A DNA stretch of 44,624 nt from Bacteroidota bacterium (GTDB lineage Bacteria > Bacteroidota > Bacteroidia > Sphingobacteriales > Sphingobacteriaceae), in the NCBI GenBank assembly GCA_013286985.1, contig JABDEQ010000013.1, forward strand, positions 109-44,732, read 5' to 3'. A program made the position numbers and the translations under genes. Every line of letters begins with the position of its first letter. The first letter of the stretch is position 1. The notes beneath the pieces were generated by a model. That model saw only the letters and a list, made by a program, of their open reading frames with translations, searched no databases and had not been told where the DNA came from. Of the stretch, positions 1 to 8,921 are shown in pieces.

Positions 1-452
1 CCAAGTTCAATATTTATCGACAATAAAAATATTCCCGCACCCAACATAGTAGCAATACTGCCTATAAACTGCATTAACGATTGCGAAAAAAACTGATTAA
101 GTTTATCCGTATCGTTGTTTATCCGGGATATTAAGTCACCTGCTTTATTCTGATTGAAAAATCCAACCGGCAGTAACTGCAATTTATTAAATATTGCGTT
201 TCTTAAGGTAAATAGCATGCGCTGCCCCACTCCACCCATCAATATGGTTTGCAGGTAACTTGACAATAGTGCCACTAGGTACATGCCCATTAATATTGAA
301 CAGTTTACCAATACACCATGATAATTTTTATGCGGTACAAAAATATATTGGTCAATTGTGTGGCCTATTATAAGCGGGCCAAACAGGTTTAATGTTGAGT
401 TTACCAATATGGCTGCCATTGCCATTAATAAGTTCTTTCGTTCGTGCGACAT
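1..452 (-). CDS. ABC exporter half-transporter, N-terminal part (cut by window edge)
   Basis: The gene starts with ATG at 452 and runs leftward out of the window, so only about the first 150 residues are visible. They translate to a type IV ABC exporter transmembrane domain: a short cytoplasmic start, a first hydrophobic helix ending in a conserved GPLIIG-like turn, a second helix, and the cytoplasmic stretch with GDLISRINNDTDKLNQF, typical of the intracellular loop before helix 3. The ATPase domain lies outside. The start codon overlaps the stop of the upstream exporter gene (TGATG, one shared base), so the two are translationally coupled and very likely form a heterodimer. The partner has a degenerate ATP site, so I infer that this subunit carries the catalytic Walker B glutamate. 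The substrate cannot be inferred. Confidence 0.85.
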   Translation of the reverse strand, partial: MSHERKNLLMAMAAILVNSTLNLFGPLIIGHTIDQYIFVPHKNYHGVLVNCSILMGMYLVALLSSYLQTILMGGVGQRMLFTLRNAIFNKLQLLPVGFFNQNKAGDLISRINNDTDKLNQFFSQSLMQFIGSIATMLGAGIFLLSINIEL

Positions 453-2212
453 CAGTTAGATTGTAATTCATAGTTGCTGGTGCTTTGTTGCGAGTTAAAT
501 ATTTGTACGTATTCGGGACTGCTCTTCATTAATTCTTCGTGTTTGCCAGAGGCGATGATTTCTCCTTGCATTAACAAAATAATTTGGTCATAATGTTCCA
601 CAGAGGCTATTTTTTGTGTTACTGATATCAAGGTTAAACCAGGGTAGTTTTTTTGCACGTTGGCCAATATTTTTGCTTCGGTAGTATTATCAACCCGCGC
701 GGTAAAATCATCCAGTAATAAAACTTTGGGATTAATGGCTAATGCCCGTGCCAGCATAATACGCTGTTTTTGACCGCCGGAAAGGCTTGAACCACGCTCT
801 GATACTATCGTGCTCAATTTTTCGGGCAATGAATCAATAAAACCATCCAGTTCGGCAGTTTGTATTGCTTTTTTCAATGATTCGTCGGTAACTGTATCAC
901 TAAAAGCTATATTTTCACGGATACTCATATTAAAAATGATACTATCCTGAAATACAAAGCCTACCTGGCTATGAAATGATTCGTTATTATAAGTGTCAAT
1001 GCCACGGTCATCAAATAATATATCGCCGCTGGTGGGTTTTATTAAGCCGGTAAGTAAATATAATAATTGCGATTTACCAGCCGCAGTTGGGCCAATAATG
1101 GCGATTTTTGATCCGGCATTCACCTTGAACGATACTTGTTTCAGTGCCGGTTTTTGACCGTAAAAAACGGAGATATCTTTTAATTCGATATCGCCATTTA
1201 GTTGGGCCACTGTTTCTCCTGTCTCCGAAGTGTCTGTAGTGTCCAACACAACGTTGATACGTTGAAATGATGCTGTTGCCTGGGCGATGATATTGCTCAT
1301 AAAGCCGATAACCAGTATAGGAAAAATTAACTGTGCCAAATAGCTGTTAAACGCTGCAAAATCGCCCAAAGTCATAGTACCGTTTATTACGAAATGACCA
1401 CCCAGGGCTAATATGCTTAGGGATGCTAAATTCGCCGTAAATGTAATTACGGGAATAAGGCCCGCAAAAAGCCTTAAAATAGAAAGACCAATATCCCGTG
1501 CCTCTGAATTTGCTCTTAAAAATTTATCGAACTCCAACTGTTGCGAGTTGATGACCCGGATTAATGCCGAACCTAAAATACTCTCGTTAATTACTTTATT
1601 TAGCCAGTCTATAACACCGCGGCTTTTAATAAACAACGCCCGCACTTTTTTCAATACATAAAAAAAAGTGCCGCCAATTATAGGAATAATGGCAATAATA
1701 CATAGCCCCAGCTTCCAGTTAATAGTAAGCAGCAATACACTGGCACCAACAATTATAAATACTGACGATATAATTGAAACCAAAGCCTGCGAAACAAAAA
1801 GCTTAATAGAATCTACATCGGCAGTAAGGTTTGTTAGTAGCTTGGAAGGATTTACCTGTTCAATAAACGCACTGCTTTGCCTGGATATCTTGTCAGAAAG
1901 GCGGGTACGCAAATCGCGGGCAACCTTTTCTGATGTATACGTCTGGATGATGGTTTGCAGGTAAGCAAAAATAAAAATGAATACCACAGCCAATGTAAAT
2001 TTAACCAGCGTCGGATTTACATCGTACTTTGTATGGGTGAACAAGCTATGGATATAATCATCTATACCATGCGAAATAATTTTTGGCAGCCACAAGGTAA
2101 CTGAATTGCTAAAAAGCGCAAACAGTATAAGCATGGTCACCAAACCCGAATATGGCTTTAATAAACTAAAAATGCCCGGTGGTTTAGGCGTACTATTATT
2201 GGTAGGCTTCAT
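452..2212 (-). CDS. ABC exporter subunit with degenerate ATPase site
   Basis: 586 aa, the usual length for a half-size exporter. Residues about 20-310 form six transmembrane helices and about 340-580 the nucleotide-binding domain. Visible motifs are Walker A GPTAAGKS (374-381), Q-loop Q422, signature LSGGQKQR (477-484) and Walker B LLLDD (498-502). Two catalytic positions are altered. Aspartate 502 stands where active ATPases carry glutamate, and the switch-loop histidine is glutamine (Q533 in VTQKI). This D/Q pair is the hallmark of the non-hydrolysing site in heterodimeric exporters such as Thermotoga TM287/288. The gene overlaps the next exporter gene by one base, so the two products should form one pump in the inner membrane. 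Substrate unknown; multidrug or lipid-like compounds are possible. Confidence 0.9.
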   Translation of the reverse strand: MKPTNNSTPKPPGIFSLLKPYSGLVTMLILFALFSNSVTLWLPKIISHGIDDYIHSLFTHTKYDVNPTLVKFTLAVVFIFIFAYLQTIIQTYTSEKVARDLRTRLSDKISRQSSAFIEQVNPSKLLTNLTADVDSIKLFVSQALVSIISSVFIIVGASVLLLTINWKLGLCIIAIIPIIGGTFFYVLKKVRALFIKSRGVIDWLNKVINESILGSALIRVINSQQLEFDKFLRANSEARDIGLSILRLFAGLIPVITFTANLASLSILALGGHFVINGTMTLGDFAAFNSYLAQLIFPILVIGFMSNIIAQATASFQRINVVLDTTDTSETGETVAQLNGDIELKDISVFYGQKPALKQVSFKVNAGSKIAIIGPTAAGKSQLLYLLTGLIKPTSGDILFDDRGIDTYNNESFHSQVGFVFQDSIIFNMSIRENIAFSDTVTDESLKKAIQTAELDGFIDSLPEKLSTIVSERGSSLSGGQKQRIMLARALAINPKVLLLDDFTARVDNTTEAKILANVQKNYPGLTLISVTQKIASVEHYDQIILLMQGEIIASGKHEELMKSSPEYVQIFNSQQSTSNYELQSN

Positions 2213-2248
2213 TTAGTGCTTTTTATTTAGACTTAAACAACAGGTAAA

Positions 2249-2269
2249 AATAACAATACAATTGTTATT
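2249..2269. promoter_or_regulatory. Perfect 9-bp inverted repeat upstream of ABC exporter genes
   Basis: AATAACAAT, then ACA, then ATTGTTATT: a perfect 9+9 palindrome with a 3-base centre, 37 bases before the exporter start at 2212. It could be an operator for an unlinked regulator. It is AT-only apart from two bases, and no regulator gene is adjacent, so the function is a guess. Confidence 0.35.
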
Positions 2270-2339
2270 TAATGGTGATGACGATTCAGGACTGGAAAAA
2301 TTTCATCAATACCGTTATTTTATTTTTTATTAATACAAA

Positions 2340-2816
2340 TCAGGATAGTTTATTGGTGCCGGAATGAGCCAACTGAAAAATAGTATAAAGATGATGCGAC
2401 TCATGCAACAGGAAAAATTCCATCCATTCAGGTATGGTTAATTTTCCAAATTTAGGATGGATGCCCGTGCGCTGAAGTTTGTCTGTCGGTAAATGGTGTA
2501 ACAACTGATAAATAACTTCCCTGTCAGCCGAAATTTTCTTCAATAGTTCATAAGTAGTAAACGCACAGTAAATTTCAAATTCGTCATCGTTCTCGGCTTT
2601 ATAAACCTCAAAACCAGGATTATCAAGGGCTATAATTTTACGCAAACGATCAATAAAAACAGGTTGATATTTTGCCAAATGAGCAATATTTTCGTGAATA
2701 CTCCATTTACCAGGAACGGGACGCAATTGTATTTGCCTGTTATTTAAGTCAATAATAAGAGAGGCAATAATTTTATGCTGATTTTTTAAACGTTCAGTTA
2801 ATGAAGAATAGATCAT
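2340..2816 (-). CDS. DinB-family four-helix protein
   Basis: 158 aa, matching the DinB/DUF664-type fold of four helices with a three-histidine metal site. Candidate metal ligands are H46 in NIAHLA and the C-terminal HESHH group (H138, H141/H142). The opening pattern LRPVPGKWSIHENIAHL is characteristic of the Bacteroidota members. Such proteins are induced by stress in Bacillus and include thiol transferases (bacillithiol S-transferase type), but substrates of most members are unknown. No signal peptide, so cytoplasmic. It stands alone between the ABC exporter genes and a divergent acetyltransferase gene, which gives no functional clue. Confidence 0.8.
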   Translation of the reverse strand: MIYSSLTERLKNQHKIIASLIIDLNNRQIQLRPVPGKWSIHENIAHLAKYQPVFIDRLRKIIALDNPGFEVYKAENDDEFEIYCAFTTYELLKKISADREVIYQLLHHLPTDKLQRTGIHPKFGKLTIPEWMEFFLLHESHHLYTIFQLAHSGTNKLS

Positions 2817-3029
2817 AAGCCCTAATAAACGAAAGTTTTTTGAAAATAGCAGGTGTTTTTATTGTATTATTTTCATTATTAAACGATTAATTAAAACTTT
2901 ATTATCAATCAGCAATATCAAGGATATGATTAAAAATTGTTCAAATTTGAAGATGGCACAGAGTTGATATATTGTAACAAGCCCAAAAACTAAAAACAAG
3001 ATAATTTCCATCGATTTAAATAAAACAAA

Positions 3030-3632
3030 ATGACCCTGAACTTTAACCATACTACCGAATACATACTGGAAGATGAACGCGTACTGCTTAGGCCATTAAA
3101 AGAAGCGGACTTTGAATTACTGCTGCCATTTGCCTTAAATGAGCCAGAGACATGGAAATATTCGCACCAAAGTGGCGAAGGCGAACAAGGCATGCGCATC
3201 TATATCGATAATGCGCTTAAAAATAGGGCAACAGGTAGCGAATATCCTTTTATTGTGTACGATAAGCAAACTTCATCGTATGTCGGCAGTACCCGTTTCT
3301 ATGATATCAACCCGCAATGGCAAACGGTTCAGCTAGGTTATACCTGGTATGGCGGTAAGTTTAGGGGAACCGGATTAAATAAGCATTGCAAATTTTTACT
3401 GCTTCAATTTGCTTTTGAAAAGATGGGCGCATTGCGCGTTGAATTCAGAGCCGATGCCAGGAACGAGTTAAGCATAGCAGCCATGAAGAGCATTGGCTGC
3501 AAGCCAGAAGGGATTTTACGTAGTAACATGCCTTTACTAACCGGCGGCAGGCGGGATTCCATCATTTTAAGTATTTTAAAAAGCGAATGGGAAACCGAAG
3601 TGAAGGAAAATCTAAGCAGAAGATTGATATAA
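3030..3632 (+). CDS. GNAT-family N-acetyltransferase (RimJ/RimL-like)
   Basis: 200 aa. The start ERVLLRPLKEADFELL is the typical first strand and helix of the RimJ/RimL-type GNAT fold. The middle has a LGYTWYGGKFRGTGLN segment, which fits the acetyl-CoA pyrophosphate loop (R/Q-x-x-G-x-G/A) in diverged form, followed by the helix and RVEFRADARNELSIAAMKSIG, the usual motif B region. It should transfer an acetyl group to an amine of a protein N-terminus or small molecule; the target cannot be told. ATG at 3030 follows an A-rich leader. Single gene, divergent from the DinB gene, with a 213-bp AT-rich spacer between them in which I see no clear promoter. Confidence 0.85.
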   Translation: MTLNFNHTTEYILEDERVLLRPLKEADFELLLPFALNEPETWKYSHQSGEGEQGMRIYIDNALKNRATGSEYPFIVYDKQTSSYVGSTRFYDINPQWQTVQLGYTWYGGKFRGTGLNKHCKFLLLQFAFEKMGALRVEFRADARNELSIAAMKSIGCKPEGILRSNMPLLTGGRRDSIILSILKSEWETEVKENLSRRLI

Positions 3633-3771
3633 AGACCATACCATCACAAAGTAAAACATAATAATGTCATACTTTAGTTTTTTATAACTGCAATGCTTCA
3701 CAAACAAACATTACGCAGCATATTTAAGTAACAAAAACAAGCTTCTGATATCTATATAAAAAACATTTTAA

Positions 3772-4461
3772 GTGGAAACGATACTAAATATTATAAATCT
3801 GGGTAAAACATATCAAAGCGCTGGGCGAACACTAACCGTGCTTGATCAAATAAATTTTTCAATTGCCGAAGGATCAACAAATGCCATTGTGGGTCCATCA
3901 GGAAGCGGTAAAACAACGCTGCTGGGTCTCTGTGCCGGTTTGGACAGGTCTAGTACCGGAATTGTTGAGTTGAACGGAATTAATCTTGGTAATTTATCAG
4001 AAGATCAGCGGGCACAGGTGCGCAACCAATATATCGGATTTATATTTCAAAATTTCCAACTGTTGCCAACGTTAACCGCATTGGAAAATGTAATGGTTCC
4101 GCTGGAATTAAGAGGCGAAAAAAATATTAGGGCCAGGTCTATGGATTTGTTAGATAAGGTTGGTCTTGCCGATAGAGGACATCATTATCCTGCTCAATTA
4201 TCAGGTGGCGAGCAGCAAAGGGTGTCATTAGCCAGAGCATTTTCCAATGCGCCAAGAATATTATTTGCCGATGAGCCCACCGGGAATCTTGATGCCGAAA
4301 CTAGTGAAAAAGTAGTAAAGCTGATATTCGATTTAAATAAAGAAGCCGGTACTACGCTGGTGCTGGTTACCCATGACCTGGAACTGGCCGCAAAAACACA
4401 GCGCATTCTTCGCATAAAAGGCGGCAAATTAATTGCCGACGAAAAAAACACTAATAGTTAG
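3772..4461 (+). CDS. ybbA: ABC transporter ATP-binding protein, YbbA/LolD type
   Basis: 229 aa with all ATPase motifs intact: Walker A GPSGSGKT (41-48), signature LSGGEQQR (143-150), Walker B ILFADEPT with E168, and H201. The start is GTG: an in-frame TAA lies immediately before it, so no longer start is possible. The sequence resembles the LolD/MacB/YbbA group, which powers FtsX-type permeases that act on periplasmic or lipoprotein substrates rather than moving small molecules through a channel. It is followed 7 bp later by such a permease and then by a TesA-like esterase. E. coli has the same three genes (ybbA, ybbP, tesA), so YbbA is the best name; LolD is the alternative. Confidence 0.85.
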   Translation: METILNIINLGKTYQSAGRTLTVLDQINFSIAEGSTNAIVGPSGSGKTTLLGLCAGLDRSSTGIVELNGINLGNLSEDQRAQVRNQYIGFIFQNFQLLPTLTALENVMVPLELRGEKNIRARSMDLLDKVGLADRGHHYPAQLSGGEQQRVSLARAFSNAPRILFADEPTGNLDAETSEKVVKLIFDLNKEAGTTLVLVTHDLELAAKTQRILRIKGGKLIADEKNTNS

Positions 4462-4468
4462 GCCAAAC

Positions 4469-7009
4469 ATGGAAACCAAACGGAGCATTAATATCCCCTG
4501 GCTTTTTGAAATGGCCTGGCGCGATAGCCGCAAAAACCGTTCGCGGTTATTGCTGTTCATATCAGCTATTATATTTGGCATTGCGGCCCTGGTGGCGATC
4601 TACTCATTCAGGTTTAATCTGGAAAAAGACATTAATACTCAAGCGGCCACGCTAATAGGTGCTGATTTGGCTGTTACCGGCAGCAAACCTGCAGATGCAA
4701 GCATAAAACCGTTACTTGACTCATTGGGCGATAAAAGATCAGAAGAACGGAGTTTTGTGTCCATGATCTATTTCCCAAAAAGTAAAGGCACAAGGCTGGT
4801 ACAGGTGCGCGCGCTGGCAGGCGGCTTCCCTTATTATGGAACTTTGGAAACGACTCCCGTGCAGGCGGGATTTGATTTTAAAAAGGGCAAAATGGCTTTG
4901 GTTGATAAAACGCTGATGCTTCAATTTAACGCCAGCGTAAACGATTCCATCAAAGTTGGTAATGTTACTTTCTTAATTGCCGGAACATTGAATAAAGCGC
5001 CCGGGCAAACCGGTGTATCAACAAGTATTGCCCCTATTGTTTATATTCCGTTGCAATACCTGGAGCAAACGGGTCTCTCAAAAAAAGGCAGTCGTATAAA
5101 TTATAGTTTTTACTATAAATACGATAAACCTACAGATATGAACAAACTTATTAAGGCGATTGATCCCAAACTGGACAAAGCCGAAATGAGTTATGAAACC
5201 ATTGAAACACGTAAAGAAAACACGGGTCGTTCCTTCGGCGATTTAACACGTTTTCTTTCGTTGGTAGGCTTTATTGCGTTATTGCTGGGGTGTGTTGGCG
5301 TTGCAAGTGCTATTCATATTTACATACGCGAAAAAATCGCCTCTATTGCAATTATGCGTTGTCTGGGTGTAAAAGCATCCGAAGCTTTTATAATATACCT
5401 TATTCAAATTGTGGGCATAGGCTTTATCGGTTCGGTAGCAGGTGCATTGCTAGGCACGTTTATCCAGCATATTTTGCCTATGATTTTGAAAGATTTTCTG
5501 CCTTTTACCATTTCTACCGATATGTCATGGATTGCAATTGGTCAGGGAATTTTGTTGGGTGTGGTTATATCGGTACTTTTTGCATTGCTGCCATTAATTT
5601 CTATCAGAAACATTTCGCCATTAAACACACTGCGTATTTCTTATGAAGATATTAACCTGGTTCGTGATCCACTCCGGTGGCTGGTTTATATTTTGATACT
5701 TTTATTTGTTGTTAGCTTTACCTTTTTTCAATTGGACAGCTGGCTGGCCAGTGTGTTTTTTACTATCGGCATCCTCATTGCATTTATGATATTGGCATTT
5801 ACGGCCTGGTTACTAATGAAAGTAATGCGGACTATTATTCAAAATACATGGAGCTATTTAACCCGGCAAGGATTTGCCAATCTGTACAGGCCAAATAACC
5901 AAACAATTATCCTTATTGTATCTATAGGGCTTAGTACGGCTTTTATTTGTACGCTTTTTTTTATTCAAAGTATCCTGATTAACCAGGTTAACCTTTCATC
6001 CAGCGGAAATCAAGCCAATATGATTTTGTTTGATATTCAATCGAGCCAGGAAAAGTCAATAGCTGCATTAACTAAACAACAAGGATTACCTGTTTTACAA
6101 CAAGTGCCAATAGTTACTATCAGGTTAGAAAGTATTAATGGCAAAACTGCTGCGGACCTGAGAAAAGATTCGACTTTAAAAATATCCAAACACGCTTTTT
6201 CAAACGAATACCGGGTCACTTACCGCGACACTTTAACACCTTCAGAAAAAATAATAAAAGGAGAATGGATTGGAAACGCCGATGCGGGTAAAGAAATCCC
6301 GGTATCAATAGAGGATAATTTTGCAAAACGCAATAACATCAAAGTTGGCGATCACCTGGTTTTTGATGTGCAGGGACTTAATATGGCAACTAAGGTTGCG
6401 AGTGTAAGACAGGTCAACTGGAATAAAATTCAAACCAATTTTCAGATTCTATTCCCCAAAGGCACTTTAGAGGATGCGCCTCAGTTTCATGTATTGTTAA
6501 CCCGTGTTTCTGGTGCAAAAGTATCTGCAAAATATCAGCAGATTATTGTAAAACAATATCCAAATGTTTCAATAATTGATTTGGGACAGGTTTTAGTAAC
6601 TGTGGATGATTTGCTGGATAAAATAGGCTATATCATTCGTTTTATGAGTGCATTCAGCATTATTACCGGGATTGTTGTGTTAATTGCCTCTGTAAGGATA
6701 AGCAAATATCAACGCATCCGCGAAAGTGTTCTGCTTCGCACATTGGGTGCCAGTCGTAAACAGATATTTGTTATTACCGCGTTAGAATATTTATTTTTAG
6801 GAGCACTATCGGCATTAACTGGTATTATAATTGCGTTAGCAGGTAGCTCGCTGTTGGCAAAATACAGTTTTGAAATACCTTTCGCCATCAACCTTTGGCC
6901 GGTTGCCATACTTTTTTTAATTATTTCGATATTGACGGTTGTTATTGGTTTATTAAACAGCAGAGGAGTATTAAACAGGCCTCCATTGGAAGTATTAAGA
7001 ACAACGTAA
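4469..7009 (+). CDS. ybbP: FtsX/MacB-type ABC permease, YbbP-like
   Basis: 846 aa from ATG 4469. A longer frame opens at a TTG at 4433 inside the ATPase gene, but the ATG lies 7 bp after that gene's stop and directly precedes conserved sequence, so I prefer it. The layout is that of a large double-FtsX permease: helix at about 27-47, a periplasmic domain of about 210 residues, three helices (about 262-380) with the FtsX core ending in PLISIRNISPLNTLR, further helices at about 402-500, a second periplasmic domain, and a final helix trio near 735-840 ending RPPLEVLR. This matches YbbP (about 800 aa, 10 helices). It works with the adjacent ATPase in the inner membrane. The role in E. coli is unclear; a link to lipid or lysophospholipid handling is inferred from tesA. 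Confidence 0.85.
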   Translation: METKRSINIPWLFEMAWRDSRKNRSRLLLFISAIIFGIAALVAIYSFRFNLEKDINTQAATLIGADLAVTGSKPADASIKPLLDSLGDKRSEERSFVSMIYFPKSKGTRLVQVRALAGGFPYYGTLETTPVQAGFDFKKGKMALVDKTLMLQFNASVNDSIKVGNVTFLIAGTLNKAPGQTGVSTSIAPIVYIPLQYLEQTGLSKKGSRINYSFYYKYDKPTDMNKLIKAIDPKLDKAEMSYETIETRKENTGRSFGDLTRFLSLVGFIALLLGCVGVASAIHIYIREKIASIAIMRCLGVKASEAFIIYLIQIVGIGFIGSVAGALLGTFIQHILPMILKDFLPFTISTDMSWIAIGQGILLGVVISVLFALLPLISIRNISPLNTLRISYEDINLVRDPLRWLVYILILLFVVSFTFFQLDSWLASVFFTIGILIAFMILAFTAWLLMKVMRTIIQNTWSYLTRQGFANLYRPNNQTIILIVSIGLSTAFICTLFFIQSILINQVNLSSSGNQANMILFDIQSSQEKSIAALTKQQGLPVLQQVPIVTIRLESINGKTAADLRKDSTLKISKHAFSNEYRVTYRDTLTPSEKIIKGEWIGNADAGKEIPVSIEDNFAKRNNIKVGDHLVFDVQGLNMATKVASVRQVNWNKIQTNFQILFPKGTLEDAPQFHVLLTRVSGAKVSAKYQQIIVKQYPNVSIIDLGQVLVTVDDLLDKIGYIIRFMSAFSIITGIVVLIASVRISKYQRIRESVLLRTLGASRKQIFVITALEYLFLGALSALTGIIIALAGSSLLAKYSFEIPFAINLWPVAILFLIISILTVVIGLLNSRGVLNRPPLEVLRTT

Positions 7010-7019
7010 AAAAAGAAGA

Positions 7020-7703
7020 ATGCGCTATTTCAAATTTATATACTTTGCTTGTCTGCCGCTTATTTTGGCAGGTTGTGGCGAAAAAAAAACGACTCCGGCA
7101 GAAACAGCTGCAAATACTGAACAAACTGACAGCTCTTCATCAAAAACTATTTTATTTTTTGGCGATAGTTTGACTGCGGGATATGGCCTCGATGATCCAT
7201 CGGAAGCATTCCCAGGTGTGGTGCAAAATAAAATCGACTCGGCAAAGTTGCATTTTAAAGTAATAAATGCAGGTGTTAGCGGCGAAACATCGGCCGGAGG
7301 AAAAGGGCGAATCAACTGGATACTGAAGCAGCACATTGATGTTTTTGTGCTGGAACTTGGTGCAAACGATGGTCTTCGTGGTATACCAGTAAGTGAAACC
7401 ATTGCCAATTTGCAGGCCATTACTGATGCGGTAAAAGCAAAATATCCCAATGCTAAATTGGTATTGTTAGGCATGCAGGTTCCACCTAATATGGGGACAG
7501 CTTACGCATACAGTTTTAAAGCTATTTTTCCTGAACTGGCGGCAAAAAATAAAATGGCGCTGGTGCCGTTCCTTTTAAAGGATGTAGGCGGAGTGCCATC
7601 GTTAAATCAAAAAGATGGTATTCATCCAACAGCTGAAGGTGCCAAAATTGTAGGCAACAACGTTTGGGAGATACTGCAGCAGGTGTTACTCAGCAAAAGT
7701 TAA
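7020..7703 (+). CDS. tesA: TesA-like SGNH/GDSL esterase, lipoprotein
   Basis: 227 aa with a lipoprotein signal peptide (LILAGC, lipidated Cys19) and the four SGNH blocks: GDSL with nucleophile S50, NAGVSGET (G85), GAND (N116) and DGIH (D199, H202). E. coli TesA (thioesterase I / lysophospholipase L1) is a soluble periplasmic enzyme of about 208 aa. Here the enzyme would be membrane-anchored, with a short Ser/Thr linker after the cysteine. It hydrolyses acyl thioesters or lysophospholipids in that family. It starts 10 bp after the permease gene behind an AAGAAGA ribosome-binding stretch, so it is co-transcribed with the ABC genes, whereas E. coli tesA is divergent from ybbAP. Confidence 0.9.
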   Translation: MRYFKFIYFACLPLILAGCGEKKTTPAETAANTEQTDSSSSKTILFFGDSLTAGYGLDDPSEAFPGVVQNKIDSAKLHFKVINAGVSGETSAGGKGRINWILKQHIDVFVLELGANDGLRGIPVSETIANLQAITDAVKAKYPNAKLVLLGMQVPPNMGTAYAYSFKAIFPELAAKNKMALVPFLLKDVGGVPSLNQKDGIHPTAEGAKIVGNNVWEILQQVLLSKS

Positions 7704-7754
7704 AAGTAAGAAATTATTTTTTCCGACTTAATTATAACCTAATATCAGGATGAC

Positions 7755-7762
7755 TATCTTCG
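7755..7762 (+). promoter_or_regulatory. Possible -7 element (TATCTTCG) before CDGSH gene
   Basis: TATCTTCG differs by one base from the Bacteroidota -7 consensus TAnnTTTG and sits 17 bases before the ATG at 7780. No convincing -33 TTG is visible at the right distance, so support is modest. Confidence 0.3.
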
Positions 7763-7779
7763 CCTCAAAATATTAAAAC

Positions 7780-8004
7780 ATGAGTAAAACAAAACTTACC
7801 ATTAACAATAATGGCTCGGTTAAAATTGACGGCGATTTTGAAATTGTAGACATGCAGGGTAACGAATATGGCTTGCAGGGAAGAACAATAGTTTCTATTT
7901 GCCGCTGCGGACTTTCGGCTAACAAACCTTTTTGTGATGGTTCGCATAAAGGACATTTTGAACATGATGCTATCGCTTTTGATCTTCCTCCAAAAAAGGT
8001 TTAA
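7780..8004 (+). CDS. CDGSH-type [2Fe-2S] protein
   Basis: 74 aa, about the minimum for the family. The cluster-binding signature CRCGLSANKPFCDGSH is complete: C41, C43, C52 and H56, the 3-Cys/1-His ligation of mitoNEET-type clusters. The N-terminal half is a short beta segment. There is no membrane helix, so unlike eukaryotic mitoNEET it is soluble. Bacterial CDGSH proteins are thought to act in electron transfer or cluster donation; the partner is not known. The next gene (hydrolase) follows after 44 bp in the same direction and may be co-transcribed. Confidence 0.9.
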   Translation: MSKTKLTINNNGSVKIDGDFEIVDMQGNEYGLQGRTIVSICRCGLSANKPFCDGSHKGHFEHDAIAFDLPPKKV

Positions 8005-8048
8005 GACTAAAAGTTTAATATTATTATACCCAACATTTAAATCCAGCA

Positions 8049-8870
8049 ATGGCTAAGGCAAAAGTTAACGGAATTGAACTTAATTACAAGGTTACCGGCA
8101 ATGGAGTACCTTTGGTTTTAGTACATGGACATCCATTTGACCACACCATGTGGTACCCACAGGTTGTTGACTTTTCTGATAGTTATCAGGTAATTACGCC
8201 CGATTTGAGGGGGTACGGCAATAGTACACTCCCACTTTCGGCAGATACCAAATTTGAGGACTATGCTACAGATGTTTTGCAATTGCTGGATTATTTGAAT
8301 GTTGAACGTTTTCATCTTGCCGGGTTATCCATGGGCGGGCAAATCATTATGGAAATATTCAGGCAGGCTCCGGCACGGATAAAGTCATTAATATTTGCTG
8401 ATACATTTGCCGGCTTGGATACCCCGGAGATAAAACAGGGCCGTTATGATACGGCCAATCGTTTGGAGAAAGAAGGAATGGACGCCTATTCGGACGAGGT
8501 GATTTACAAAATGATTCGCCCGGAACATGTTAGCTCAATGCCCGAAGTTACTGAACATGTTATTAAAATGATGAAAGGCACCTCGCCAGTCGGCGCAGCG
8601 ACCGCTTTAAGGGCAAGAGCCGAAAGAATTGATTATCTGGCTAAAGTGTTACCGCAAATTAATGTACCAACCCTGGTAATTGTTGGCCGCGAAGATGAAT
8701 TTACCCCTGTTGCTAAAGCCGAAGAACTGAAAGAAAATCTTCAAAATTGCAAATTGGTAATTATAGAAGATGCCGGACACATGCCAAATTTGGAACATCC
8801 AGATCATTTTAATGAGGCCGTGACCTATTTCCTGGAAAGTATCAGTAATCCACCCGGAACTTCTCTTTAA
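8049..8870 (+). CDS. Alpha/beta-fold hydrolase
   Basis: 273 aa with a complete catalytic triad: nucleophile S94 in GLSMGG, D216 in VGREDEF and H244 in DAGHMPNLEHP. The oxyanion-hole motif HGHPFDHTMW lies at 26-35. There is no signal peptide, so cytoplasmic. The sequence looks like the broad family containing 3-oxoadipate enol-lactonase (PcaD) and esterases, but no pca genes are nearby, so I would not assign a substrate. It ends 51 bp from the convergent eda gene; I see no strong terminator in that gap. Confidence 0.85.
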   Translation: MAKAKVNGIELNYKVTGNGVPLVLVHGHPFDHTMWYPQVVDFSDSYQVITPDLRGYGNSTLPLSADTKFEDYATDVLQLLDYLNVERFHLAGLSMGGQIIMEIFRQAPARIKSLIFADTFAGLDTPEIKQGRYDTANRLEKEGMDAYSDEVIYKMIRPEHVSSMPEVTEHVIKMMKGTSPVGAATALRARAERIDYLAKVLPQINVPTLVIVGREDEFTPVAKAEELKENLQNCKLVIIEDAGHMPNLEHPDHFNEAVTYFLESISNPPGTSL

Positions 8871-8921
8871 TAATATTGGGTTTTACATTTTATCGGCAAT
8901 GTGCCTGCGGTGCGCTATGTA

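Noticed and set aside
2859..3050. 63-codon minus-strand frame between DinB and acetyltransferase genes
   Set aside because: AT-rich, overlaps the acetyltransferase start, composition typical of random hydrophobic frames.
4433..4468. Longer start (TTG) for the FtsX-type permease
   Set aside because: TTG inside the ATPase gene; ATG at 4469 is well placed 7 bp after the ATPase stop.
7025..7474. 149-codon frame antisense to the esterase gene
   Set aside because: Opposite strand of a gene with all catalytic motifs; no independent signals.
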